Positions 43,741 to 52,143 of a stretch of DNA of 64,000 nt are shown in pieces. Numbering within the stretch: the stretch's first letter is position 1; every line of letters starts with the position of its first letter. The stretch lies in the NCBI RefSeq assembly GCF_036898465.1, contig NZ_JARUMJ010000001.1, forward strand, positions 682,001 to 746,000, in the 5' to 3' direction. The translations under genes were made by a program, and so were the position numbers. A model generated the notes under the pieces. It made no database searches. It was given only the letters and a program-made list of their open reading frames with translations, and was not told where the DNA came from. The DNA is from Streptomyces sp. B21-105. Its GTDB lineage: Bacteria > Actinomycetota > Actinomycetes > Streptomycetales > Streptomycetaceae.

Positions 43741-45179
43741 CAGGCGGACGTCTCCGGGCGGCCCGGCTCGGCCCAGTGGGTGTGGAACGCGCCCGGCCGG
43801 TCGGTGCGGCCGTAGGTGTGGGCGCCGAAGTAGTCGCGCTGCCCCTGGAGCAGGGCCGCGGGCAGCCGCTCCGCCCGCAGGGTGTCGTAGTGGGCGAGCG
43901 CGGCGGAGAAGGCCGGCACCGGGATGCCGCGGCGGGCGGCGGAGGCCACCGTCTCCCGCCAGGGCACCTGCGCGTCGGTGATCTCCATGGCGAACTCCAT
44001 CTCGCCGAGCAGGCTGACCAGGTCCGGGTCGGCCGCGTACGCGGCGCGGATACGGTCCAGGAACGAGGCGCGGATGATGCAGCCGCCGCGCCAGATCCGG
44101 GCGACCGCGCCCAGGTCGATCTTCCAGCCGAACTCGCCGGCCGCGTCCTGGATCATCTTCCAGCCCTGGTCGTAGGCGATGACCTTCGAGGCGTACAGGG
44201 CGTGCTCGACCTGCGAGGTGAAGCGGGTGGCCTCGGTACGGCTGAGCGGCGGCGTGGTGCCGCCGGGCAGGCCCGCGTAGGCGGCGCGCAGTTCACGCTG
44301 CCCGGAGGCGGCCCGGGCGAAGGTGGCCTGGGCGATGGCGGTCACCGGAGAGCCCAGGTCCAGGGCGGTCTGCACGGTCCAGCGACCGGTGCCCTTCTGA
44401 CCGGCGGCGTCGGCTACGACGTCCACGAACGCCCGGCCGGTGGCGGCGTCGGCGTGGGCGAGCACCTCGGCGGTGATCTCGATGAGGTACGAGCCGAGCC
44501 GGCCCTCGTTCCAGGTGCGGAAGATGCCGGCGATCTCGGCCGGGGTGTAGCCGGCGACCTGGCGCAGCAGGTCGTAGGCCTCGGCGATGAGCTGCATGTC
44601 GGCGTACTCGATGCCGTTGTGCACCATCTTGACGAAGTGTCCGGCGCCGTCGGTGCCGATGTGGGTGGCGCAGGGCTCGCCGTCGACCTTCGCGCTGATC
44701 GACTCGAACATCGGGCCGAGCACGGCGTACGACTCGCTGGAGCCGCCGACCATGACCGCCGGCCCGTTCAGCGCGCCCTCCTCACCGCCGGAGACGCCGG
44801 CGCCGACGAAGTGGAGGCCGCGCTCGCGCAGGGACTCCTCGCGGCGGCGGGTGTCGGCGTAGTGGGCGTTGCCACCGTCGATGATCATGTCGCCGGGCTC
44901 GAGGAGCGGGGCGAACTCCTCGATGACGGCGTCGGTGACGGCGCCCGCCTGCACCATGATCATCAGGCGGCGGGGGCGTTCCAGCGCCGCCACGAAGTCC
45001 GCGGCCGATTCCGCGGGCACGAACGCGCCCTCGTGCCCGAACTCCTCGACCAGCGCGCGGGTGCGTCCGGCGGTGCGATTGTGGACGGCGACGGTGTAAC
45101 CGTTGCGGGCGAAGTTGCGCGCGAGGTTGCGGCCCATCACGCCGAGGCCGGTGACGCCGATGGCGGCGGTTGCGTTCAC
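43740..45179 (-). CDS. gnd: 6-phosphogluconate dehydrogenase (decarboxylating)
   Basis: A 479-residue long-form 6PGDH that converts 6-phosphogluconate to ribulose 5-phosphate, CO2 and NADPH. The Rossmann motif is GVTGLGVMGRNLARNFARNG, and the next strand has the NADP-favouring HNRTAGRT. Catalytic segments are GVSGGEEGA, DGAGHFVKMVHNGIEY and GQKGTGRWT. The C-terminal tail QRDYFGAHTYGRTDRPG contributes to the partner subunit's site. The length is normal. The start is GTG 45179 with AGGGA seven bases upstream. It is convergent with gap. In Streptomyces this long form is one of two 6PGDH types. NADPH supply to the neighbouring lipid pathway is conceivable but unproven. Confidence 0.95.
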   Translation of the reverse strand: MNATAAIGVTGLGVMGRNLARNFARNGYTVAVHNRTAGRTRALVEEFGHEGAFVPAESAADFVAALERPRRLMIMVQAGAVTDAVIEEFAPLLEPGDMIIDGGNAHYADTRRREESLRERGLHFVGAGVSGGEEGALNGPAVMVGGSSESYAVLGPMFESISAKVDGEPCATHIGTDGAGHFVKMVHNGIEYADMQLIAEAYDLLRQVAGYTPAEIAGIFRTWNEGRLGSYLIEITAEVLAHADAATGRAFVDVVADAAGQKGTGRWTVQTALDLGSPVTAIAQATFARAASGQRELRAAYAGLPGGTTPPLSRTEATRFTSQVEHALYASKVIAYDQGWKMIQDAAGEFGWKIDLGAVARIWRGGCIIRASFLDRIRAAYAADPDLVSLLGEMEFAMEITDAQVPWRETVASAARRGIPVPAFSAALAHYDTLRAERLPAALLQGQRDYFGAHTYGRTDRPGAFHTHWAEPGRPETSA

Positions 45180-45328
45180 GAGGTGTCCCTAGGATCGGTG
45201 GCGTGGCCTGAGGGCGGGCGCCGCCCCCGGTACCCCCAGGTACGGACCGCCGGCCGGTTCTTCTCGATTCCGCGCCGAACAAGCTGACCGGCCGGCCGCT
45301 GGGGGCCAACGCGCCCCGCCCCGCCGGG

Positions 45329-45468
45329 CCGGATCCACCGGCGTCCCCCGACCGGATCCACCGGCATCGCCAGTCCGGGTCCACCGGCATCGCCCGGGCC
45401 CGGGTCCCCCGGCGTCGCCCGGCCGGGGCTACGGGCATCGCCCCGCCGTGTCTACCGGCGTCGCCAGG
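45329..45468. repeat. Degenerate 23-bp tandem repeat, about six copies
   Basis: Copies begin at 45329, 45352, 45375, 45400, 45423 and 45446, with the core CCGGRTCCACCGGCRTCGCC (R = A or G) and increasing divergence. The last copy covers the 3' end of the marR gene. Confidence 0.75.
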
Positions 45469-45958
45469 GCAGCGCCGCGGGGTCCGCCTCGATGCTCTCC
45501 GCCCGGTGCAGGGCGTCGCTGATGGCCTCGCCGATCTCCGCGAACTGGCGCACCTGCTCGGGGGTGAGCACGTCGAACACCGTCCGGCGCACGGCCTCGA
45601 CATGGCCGGGGGCCACCTTCTCCAGCAGTGACCTGCCCGCGTCGGTGAGGCAGGCGAGCTGGCCGCGACCGTCGGCGGGGTCCTCTCTGCGGTCCACGAG
45701 TCCGATGTCGCGCAGCCGGCTCACCGCGTGGGTGAGCCGGCTGCGGGTGATCTTCAGCCGCTGCGCCAGGTCGGACATGCCGAGCGTGTTCTCCGGGGCC
45801 ATCGAGAGGTGGGCCAGCAGGCTGTAGTCGGCGTGCGTCATGCCCGCGTCGCGCCGCAACTGCCGGTTCAGGTGGTCGGACAGCAGCGTGGAGAACTCGA
45901 CGTAGGCCAGCCAGGCTCGTCGTTCGTCGGCGTTGAGCCACCGGGGCGTCGTGGACAT
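45452..45958 (-). CDS. MarR-family regulator
   Basis: A 168-residue MarR protein from ATG 45958; a GTG two codons earlier is also possible. The opening TPRWLNADERRAWLAYVEFS, the recognition helix LKITRSRLTHAVSRLRDIGLVDRR and the wing EDPADGRGQLACLTDAG are all standard. No Shine-Dalgarno sequence is present. TACTGT on the minus strand (45965-45970) could be a -10 for a leaderless message. The C-terminus PAALPWRRR is encoded within the degenerate 23-bp repeats, suggesting the stop codon has moved with repeat turnover. It stands alone behind gnd, and its target is unknown. Confidence 0.87.
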   Translation of the reverse strand: MSTTPRWLNADERRAWLAYVEFSTLLSDHLNRQLRRDAGMTHADYSLLAHLSMAPENTLGMSDLAQRLKITRSRLTHAVSRLRDIGLVDRREDPADGRGQLACLTDAGRSLLEKVAPGHVEAVRRTVFDVLTPEQVRQFAEIGEAISDALHRAESIEADPAALPWRRR

Positions 45959-46328
45959 GCGCACACAGTACGGGGCGCTTTCCGGCGATCGGTCCCCTCA
46001 CCGGGGACGACGGACCGCGGGGCGGCCGTGGTGCGGGGGCAGCCGCGGTACGGGGGTGGAGAGGTGGGGGGCAGCCGAGGTGTGCGGGGCCGGGTGGGAC
46101 CGAGCGCCCGGACGAGCGCGTGAGCGTCCCTGGGACCGCGTGCCGGCGCGCGTCGTCCCGGCGTACAGCGTCCCCTGGTGTACGTCGTCCCCTGGTGTAC
46201 GTCGTCCCGGCGCGCTGGGTACGGCGTCCCAGGCGCGCCGGGTGGCGGCTCCCACGGGAGCGCGGGCGCCGCCGCCGTCACCTACGCCTCCCCACCCAGG
46301 CGGGCGGGGAGGCGTAGGTGACGGTCCG
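45959..46328. other. 370-bp gap between marR and the mannanase gene
   Basis: No gene. It contains two copies of TGTACGTCGTCCC and related 18-base repeats (about 46160-46215), and the mannanase terminator at its right end. Confidence 0.6.
46278..46321 (-). terminator. Terminator of the mannanase gene
   Basis: Perfect 16-base arms TCACCTACGCCTCCCC and GGGGAGGCGTAGGTGA with a 12-base loop, eight bases past the stop codon. Confidence 0.88.
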
Positions 46329-47996
46329 TCAGGACGTGGCGCACGCACCTCCGTCGAGAGTGAACGCGGTCGGCGCGGTGTTCTTCGCGCCCTTGGCGCC
46401 GATGAAGCCGACGGTGACCGAGCCTCCGGCCGGGACGGTGGAGGTGTAGGCGGCGGGCGTGACGCTCACCGAGCTGCCGCTCTGGGCCGCGGTGCCGCCC
46501 CACATGTTGGTGACGGTCTGGCCGTCGGCGAAGGCGAAGGCCAGTTTCCAGCCGCTGACGGGGGTGGCGCCGGTGTTGCGCAGGGTGATGTCCCCCTGGA
46601 AGCCGCCAGGCCACTCCCCCACCACCCGGTAGGCGACGGAACACGCCACGGCGGGCGCGCTGCCCGTGGTGACGTTCACCGTGGCCGAGCGGGCGGAGCG
46701 GTTGCCGGCGGCGTCCCGGGCGTAGACCGCGAAGGTGTACGCGGTGTTCGCCGTGAGCCCGGTGACGGTGGCGGAGGCACCCGTGGACGCGCCCACCTTG
46801 GTCTCGGTGGCGCCGCTGACCCGCACCACGTCATAGCCGGCGACGCCGACGTCGTCGGTGGCGGCGGACCAGGAGAGGGTCGCGGAGGTCGCCGTCACCG
46901 CCGAAGCGGTCGGGGCGCCCGGGGCGGTCGGAGCCTGGGTGTCACCGGGCGAGCCGCCGCCGAAGACGGTGGCCTCCTTCGCCGTCTGCGCGATGCCGTT
47001 GACGCCGTTGAAGATGCGCTTGCCCCACGAACTGAGCTGTGCGGGATCGAAGTTGAGCGTCAGGTCGAGGATCGGGTCGGTGTTGCCGCTCCACGACCAG
47101 GCCAGGTAGCCGAGGTCGAGCTGCTCGGCGGCGGCCATCATGGTGTCCTCGTCGGGGTCCCCCCACTGGTCGGCGGGACCACCGAACTCGCCTATGAGGA
47201 CCGGGAGTTCGGCGGCGACGAAGGAGTTGAGATAGTCGGTGATCTCCGCGGCCGTGTCGAAGACGCTGTACATGTGGATCGAGAAGATCAGGTTGCCGGT
47301 GGGGTCGGCCGAGTACACCGACTTGGCGTTGGCCTTCATGACGCCCTGCCAGTCCTGGCCCCAGTTGGGCGCGTCCACCATGATCGTGTGCTGGAACCCG
47401 GCGTTGCGCAGCTTCTTGATCGCGGCGACGGTGGGATCGGTCCAGCCCTCCGGGGCGGTGTTGCCCCAGGGCTCGTTGCCGATGTTGACGATGATGTAGT
47501 CCTCCTGGCCGGCGAGCACGTCCTTCAGGCCGATCCAGTAGTCGGCCGCCTGGTCCAACGTGCCGGCCGCTGCCTCCTCGCCGTAGCCGGTGGTGTCGTG
47601 CACCTCCAGCACGCAGATGAGCCGGTTGGCCTTGCACTGGGCGATGACGCCCGCGACGTCGGCGGGACTGTTGGCGCTCCAGCGGTGGCCGTCGGCGAGG
47701 ACGACGCGCACGGCGTTGGCGCCCATCGCCTTGATGTCGGCGAGCGACTGCTGCGTCCTGCCCGGGTACCAGGTGTGCGCGTGGTTGACGCCGCGCATGA
47801 CGAAGTCGCTCCCGTTGCCCTCGACGAGACGTCCGTCGCTGATGTGCAGGCCGGTCGCGAGGGCGGCGGTCGACTGCGGCTGCGCCTGCGCGGTCGCCGG
47901 ACACAGGGCACCCAGCAGGACCAGGCCGGCCAGGGCCGCGAGTCTGGTCAGCAATCCGGCTAAGGAGAAGGTTCGTGGGGCGGGGACAGTGCTCAC
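46329..47996 (-). CDS. Secreted GH5 endo-beta-1,4-mannanase with Fn3 and CBM2
   Basis: A 555-residue secreted glycanase. The signal peptide covers residues 1-39. The GH5 domain (about 45-335) opens GLHISDGRLVEGNG and has RGVNHAHTWYPGRT, the wording of actinobacterial subfamily 8 mannanases. Acid/base Glu175 is in NIGNEPWG and nucleophile Glu270 in LIGEFGG. A fibronectin-III domain (about 350-440) and a family-2 carbohydrate-binding module (about 450-555, with GEWPGGFQGDITLRNTG and three conserved Trp) follow. It should act on mannan or glucomannan while anchored to cellulose through the CBM2. GTG 47996 has CAGGAG six bases upstream. A CebR-type operator lies 95 bases upstream, so cello-oligosaccharides probably induce it. 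Confidence 0.9.
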   Translation of the reverse strand: MSTVPAPRTFSLAGLLTRLAALAGLVLLGALCPATAQAQPQSTAALATGLHISDGRLVEGNGSDFVMRGVNHAHTWYPGRTQQSLADIKAMGANAVRVVLADGHRWSANSPADVAGVIAQCKANRLICVLEVHDTTGYGEEAAAGTLDQAADYWIGLKDVLAGQEDYIIVNIGNEPWGNTAPEGWTDPTVAAIKKLRNAGFQHTIMVDAPNWGQDWQGVMKANAKSVYSADPTGNLIFSIHMYSVFDTAAEITDYLNSFVAAELPVLIGEFGGPADQWGDPDEDTMMAAAEQLDLGYLAWSWSGNTDPILDLTLNFDPAQLSSWGKRIFNGVNGIAQTAKEATVFGGGSPGDTQAPTAPGAPTASAVTATSATLSWSAATDDVGVAGYDVVRVSGATETKVGASTGASATVTGLTANTAYTFAVYARDAAGNRSARSATVNVTTGSAPAVACSVAYRVVGEWPGGFQGDITLRNTGATPVSGWKLAFAFADGQTVTNMWGGTAAQSGSSVSVTPAAYTSTVPAGGSVTVGFIGAKGAKNTAPTAFTLDGGACATS

Positions 47997-48090
47997 TGCG
48001 ACTCCTGGGGTGAGGCCGAGGAACTCAGTCGGCGGGAGGGGTGGGGAGGAACACGGGGCAGGTCGGGAGGGCGTGGGGGGTCACCGAGTA

Positions 48091-48104
48091 TGGGAGCGCT
48101 CCCA
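48091..48104 (-). promoter_or_regulatory. CebR-type operator before the mannanase gene
   Basis: TGGGAGCGCTCCCA is a perfect 14-bp palindrome identical to the CebR consensus described in Streptomyces for cellulose and cellobiose genes. A TTGACG box at 48128-48133 (minus strand) is suitably placed as -35, so the operator would cover the start of transcription. The remaining 315-base gap (47997-48311) shows nothing else. Confidence 0.88.
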
Positions 48105-48311
48105 TGAAGCCACTTACGCCAAGTACACGTCAAGACATCGCGCACAGACCGGCCCGGACTCGCGCGGCGTCACACGCCTCGGCGCCTCCTGCTCGCTCGC
48201 CGCCGTCGGTCGGGCCGTCGCCCCGGAATCCCCGACTCAGCCGACGACGAGCGCGCGCGGCCGGCCGGCGGCCGTCTGTCGTTGTCCCCTCAGGGGGCTT
48301 CGAGGCCCGGT

Positions 48312-48884
48312 TCAGGCCTTCGGACGGCGTCCGCTGCGGCGCGGGGCCGGCTCGGCGCCGTCGAGAAGGGCGGCGCGCCGCTCCTCGCCCTCCTCCTCGA
48401 CCTGCCGCACGACGCGGCGCAGCCCGTCCGCGACGGTCCGGCACTCCTCGTCGCTGAGCCGGCCCGCCACGAAGGCCTCCTCCTCGTTGAAGGCCGGGAA
48501 CAGCCGCCGCATCAACGCCTCCCCCTCGTCGGTGAGGCTGAGCAGCACCAGCCTGCCGTCGGTGGGATGCCCGGCCCGCCGGACCAGACCGCGGCCCTCC
48601 AGCGTGCGCGCCACGCCGGTCAGCGTGCCCTTGGAGATCCCGGCCTCCTCGGCGACGTGCCGGGTCTCCGACTCCCCCCACACCCAGACCACCCACAGCA
48701 CGACGAACGCCGTCCAGGTGAGGTCCGAGCCGCGCAGCACGGAGTTCTCCAGGTGCTGCCGGACCGCCGAGGCGGCGCGGTAGATGTTCGCGACGACGGC
48801 CATCTGCTCGCGCCGCAGCGGGATGCCGCCGAGTTTGGCCTCGGCGAGCTTCTCGGCTTCGGCGATGGATCGCTGGCCGGGCAT
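48312..48884 (-). CDS. MarR-family regulator
   Basis: A 190-residue MarR protein. An N-terminal helix (PGQRSIAEAEKLAEAKLGGIPL) leads into the winged helix with ETRHVAEEAGISKGTLTGVARTLEGRGLVRR and the wing HPTDGRLVLLSLTDEG. A C-terminal acidic then Arg-rich tail (EEEGEERRAALLD, RRSGRRPKA) is unusual. ATG 48884 was preferred to GTG 48890 because AAGGAG sits seven to eight bases upstream. It is transcribed away from the LLM-oxidoreductase gene only by position (both leftward, 196-base gap), so co-regulation is uncertain. Confidence 0.87.
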   Translation of the reverse strand: MPGQRSIAEAEKLAEAKLGGIPLRREQMAVVANIYRAASAVRQHLENSVLRGSDLTWTAFVVLWVVWVWGESETRHVAEEAGISKGTLTGVARTLEGRGLVRRAGHPTDGRLVLLSLTDEGEALMRRLFPAFNEEEAFVAGRLSDEECRTVADGLRRVVRQVEEEGEERRAALLDGAEPAPRRSGRRPKA

Positions 48885-49080
48885 CGGCACACTCCTTCGG
48901 CCACGGGGGCATGGGTCGGTGGCGGTCGGTGGATCGTCGTGTTGTTCGGGCTCAAATTGTACGAAACGACAGGCCGCGGAGAAGCCGGGTGCCCGACGGG
49001 GTGAGAAGCGGGGTGAGGAGCAGGGCGCGGCGGGGGTGAGGTGCGGGGATGGGGAACAGGCTGACGAAGAGCGCGCGGGC

Positions 49081-50022
49081 TCAGCGGGTGAACGCTTCGA
49101 CCCGGCGCATCACGTCCCGGCAGAAGGCGCCGATCCCGGCCGGGTCGTCGATGAACTGGTTCGGTTTGACGCAGAACGTGGTGAAGCCCTGCTCCAGCTG
49201 CTCCGGGATCCCGGCGAGCGCGGCGCCGAGGTCGGCGGTGGAGCGGTCGTCGGGGAAGACTCCCTGCGCGCCGCCGATCATCTCCAGGTCGGCGAGGCTC
49301 CGGCCGGCCGCGGTCATGGCCTCCTGGAGCGTCCGCAGGTCCTGCGGCGTCGGCCGCCCGAGGGGGTGGAAGCCGTGGCCGTACCGCACGAGCCGGCGCA
49401 GCACCGGCCCGGCCAGGCGCTGGCCGCCGAACCAGAGCCGGGGCCCAGCGGGACGGAACGCCTTGGGCTCGAAGTAGACGTCCCGGAACGGGTAGTGCGC
49501 GCTCTCGTGCGAGATCGGCGACGGCCCCCAGGCCTTGGCCCAGACGTCCAGGTGCTCGTCCAGCAGCCGGCCGCGTCGTGCGAAGGGCACTCCCAGCGCG
49601 TCGTACTCGTCCCGGCTCCAGCTCACCGTCGGCTGCACCAGGAGCCGTCCCTCACTGATCAGGTCGAGGGTGCCCAGTTCCCGGGCCATCAGCAGCGGGT
49701 GGCGCAGGGGCGCGAGGACCGCGGCGGCGGCCAGCCGCAGGCGCTCGGTGACCGAGGCGATGGCGGCCAGCAGGAGCAGTGAGTGGGGCCAGGGGGTGTG
49801 CGGGTCCTGGTTGCCCGGCAGGGCGTAGTCGCGGGGGTTGCCCATGACGCCGTCGGCGGCCGCGTCCGGGCCGAGCACGATGTGCTCGCTGACCATGACG
49901 GAGTCGAAGCCGGCGTCCTCGGCCTCGCGGGCCCAGCGGATCGCGGCGGGCAGGTCGGCCCGGCCGCCGGTGAGCGTCCAGTTCTCGCTGAGGACGAGCA
50001 GCATGCGGGGTGCGGTGGCCAT
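49081..50022 (-). CDS. LLM-class (F420/FMN-dependent) oxidoreductase
   Basis: A 313-residue luciferase-like TIM-barrel protein. The segments AIRWAREAEDAGFDSVMVSEH, SVTERLRLAAAAVLAPLRHP and LLMARELGTLDLISEGRL are characteristic, the last being the usual LLM signature. In actinomycetes such proteins mostly use coenzyme F420. The substrate is unknown. ATG 50022 has GGAAGGAG eight bases upstream. It follows the amidohydrolase gene by 59 bases, a gap made of repeats of CTTCCTGTTC, and is probably the last gene of that transcript. A degradative or detoxifying pathway shared with the amidohydrolase is likely. Confidence 0.85.
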   Translation of the reverse strand: MATAPRMLLVLSENWTLTGGRADLPAAIRWAREAEDAGFDSVMVSEHIVLGPDAAADGVMGNPRDYALPGNQDPHTPWPHSLLLLAAIASVTERLRLAAAAVLAPLRHPLLMARELGTLDLISEGRLLVQPTVSWSRDEYDALGVPFARRGRLLDEHLDVWAKAWGPSPISHESAHYPFRDVYFEPKAFRPAGPRLWFGGQRLAGPVLRRLVRYGHGFHPLGRPTPQDLRTLQEAMTAAGRSLADLEMIGGAQGVFPDDRSTADLGAALAGIPEQLEQGFTTFCVKPNQFIDDPAGIGAFCRDVMRRVEAFTR

Positions 50023-50081
50023 GTCGTCTCCTTCCTGTTCCTTCCTGTTCCTTACTGTTTCTCCCTGTTTCTTCGTTCTCC

Positions 50082-51779
50082 TCAGCGTTCGTGGACGACG
50101 CGGCCGTCGAACACCGTCAGGTCGACCTCGGCGTCGGTGACGGTGTGCGGGTCCCGGTCCAGCAGGGGACGGTCCAGGACGCACAGGTCGGCGACCTTGC
50201 CGACCTCGATCGAGCCCTTCCACTCCTCGGCGAAGTCCTGCCGGGCCGGGTGGACGGTGTACGCGCGCAGCGCCTCGGCGAGCGGCACGCACTGCTCGGG
50301 TCCGCTCGGGCGGCCGCTGGCCTTCGACTCCCGCAGCAGCATCGCGCTCACCCCCTGCCGCCAGTCGGGTTCCGTGATCGGCGCGTCGGAGCTGGCGCAC
50401 ACCCTCACCCCGGCTTCGACGGCGGACCGCACGGGCCACTGGTAGGCGGAGCGCTCGGGGCCGACGACCTCGTCCATCAGGTCGGAGATGGTCCACTTGA
50501 TGGCCGGGTTCATGTTGACGCCGTAGCCGTGGGCGGCCAGCTTGGCGAGGCTGCGCGCGCCGACGAAGTCGCCGTGGATGACGTAGTGCCGGGCGTCTGG
50601 TCGCGGCGCGGAGGCATTGGCGGCGACGAACGCGTCGACGACCTCGTCGATGGCCCGGTCGCCGGTGACGTGCACGCCGAGCTGGAAGCCGGCCTCGTGG
50701 GCGACGCGGATCATCTCGCGCAGTTCGCCGCTGCGCAGCGCGGGCGTGTCGCCGTGGACGCAGAGCGCGCCGTGGCCGCCGTCGGCGTAGGGCTCGTTCA
50801 TCCAGGCGGTGCGGTTCGGGGGCACACCGTCGGCGAAGACCTTGACGCCGATGGCGTTCAGCAGGCGCGGGTCGGCGGACTCGGGGCGGCACAGTTCGGC
50901 CAGACCCTTGCGGACGTCGTCGGCCGAGCCGCCCATCGGCGCGGGCAGCAGCAGCACACTGACCCGGGCCTCGAGTTCGCCGCTCGCCGCGAGATCGGCG
51001 TAGGCGGTCCAGTTGTCGGTGCTCAGCCCGCCGAAGAGGGAGCCTGCGCCGCCGGGGCCGAGCCCCGGTTCGGTGTAGCTGGTGATGCCGCGGGAGTGCA
51101 GTTCGCGCACCACGCCCTGGATCGCCCGGCGGCGCTGGTCGACGGTGGGCGTGGGCAGACCGACGTTGACGAGTTCCTGGGCGGCTTCGCGCAGGATGCC
51201 GGCGGGGCGGCCGTCGGGGTCGGCGTCGATGACGCCGCCGGGCGGCGGCGCGCTGTCCGCGTCGACGCCGCAGCGGCGCAGCGCGGCGCTGTTGACCCAG
51301 ACCAGGTGTGAGGAGAAGTGGGTGAGGCAGACCGGGTTGTCCGGTGCGACGGCGTCCAGGTCACGGCGGTGCGGGAAGCGCCGGGGGTCGGTGAGGCACT
51401 CCGCCAGGTAGCCGGCGTCCCAGCCCAGTCCGACGATCCAGTCGCCGGGGCGGGCTGCGCGGGCCGCCCGGCCGACCGCTTCGGCGATGTCGGCGATCGA
51501 TCCGACCGCCGGGTGGCCGACGTCGAGGGCGAACGGCGGCTTGGTCATGCCGTACGCGGCTCCGTGGAGGTGGGAGTCGTTGATGCCGGGCAGCACGGTC
51601 CGGCCGCCCAGTTCGACGAGCCGGGTGCCGGGTCCGGCCAGGGCGCGCATCTCCACGTCGCTGCCGACGGCGACGATGTCCCGGCCGCGCACGGCCACGC
51701 CCTCGGTCACGGTGAAGTCGCCGTCGACGGTCAGGACCTGACCACCGGTCAGGACGAGGGAGGGGGCGGTGTCGTTCAC
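50082..51779 (-). CDS. Amidohydrolase (YtcJ/COG1574 type)
   Basis: A 565-residue metal-dependent hydrolase. The small beta-sandwich opens LVLTGGQVLTVDGDFTVTEG. The first metal motif is LPGINDSHLHG (HxH); later ligands include the His in LGVHVTGDRAIDEV and the Asp in CASSDAPITEPDW. The order matches the YtcJ group, which includes N-substituted formamide deformylases and exoenzyme-like amidases. No signal peptide is seen, so it is cytoplasmic. GTG 51779 has GAGAGGA six bases upstream; the longer frame to 51902 adds an Arg/Pro-rich stretch and is rejected. The substrate is unknown. Together with the ABC importer and the LLM enzyme it may form an uptake-and-cleavage unit. Confidence 0.85.
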   Translation of the reverse strand: MNDTAPSLVLTGGQVLTVDGDFTVTEGVAVRGRDIVAVGSDVEMRALAGPGTRLVELGGRTVLPGINDSHLHGAAYGMTKPPFALDVGHPAVGSIADIAEAVGRAARAARPGDWIVGLGWDAGYLAECLTDPRRFPHRRDLDAVAPDNPVCLTHFSSHLVWVNSAALRRCGVDADSAPPPGGVIDADPDGRPAGILREAAQELVNVGLPTPTVDQRRRAIQGVVRELHSRGITSYTEPGLGPGGAGSLFGGLSTDNWTAYADLAASGELEARVSVLLLPAPMGGSADDVRKGLAELCRPESADPRLLNAIGVKVFADGVPPNRTAWMNEPYADGGHGALCVHGDTPALRSGELREMIRVAHEAGFQLGVHVTGDRAIDEVVDAFVAANASAPRPDARHYVIHGDFVGARSLAKLAAHGYGVNMNPAIKWTISDLMDEVVGPERSAYQWPVRSAVEAGVRVCASSDAPITEPDWRQGVSAMLLRESKASGRPSGPEQCVPLAEALRAYTVHPARQDFAEEWKGSIEVGKVADLCVLDRPLLDRDPHTVTDAEVDLTVFDGRVVHER

Positions 51780-52143
51780 GTGAGTCCTCTCGGAGCGGGG
51801 CGGAGCGGAGGGTGGAGCGAGTCGCGACGCGGATGACGGTTCGCGGCGTTCGAACGGCCGGGGAAGTCGGCTCGGACGAACCGGGCGGTCGTGAAGGGGC
51901 ATGCGGGTGCGGGCAGGCCGGACGGTCGAGGAGGGGCAGACGGTCGAGGAGGGGCAGTCGGCGCGGACAGGGCGGGCGGTCCGGGAGGGTCGGGGCGAAC
52001 CGGGCGGTGGGGCGGGGCAGACGGTCGGGAAGGGGCAGTCGGCGCGGACAGGGCGGGCGGTCCGGGAGGGTCGGGCGGCTGGGGCAGTCGGGGGCAGTCG
52101 GCGGGGCGTGCGGTCGGGATGAGTCGCAGTGGTCCGGCCGGGC
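51780..52143. other. 364-bp gap filled with direct repeats
   Basis: No gene. It holds the 45-bp perfect direct repeat (51950-51994 and 52031-52075) and an 18-bp unit, GAGGGGCAGACGGTCGAG, in tandem just before it. The G-rich strand is strongly biased (GGGCAG, GGGCGG motifs). Confidence 0.7.
51950..52075. repeat. 45-bp perfect direct repeat
   Basis: Identical copies at 51950-51994 and 52031-52075 start AGGGGCAGTCGGCGCGGACA and end GGGAGGGTCGGG. The 36 bases between them contain related sequence. They lie between the amidohydrolase start and the ABC permease stop. Confidence 0.92.
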
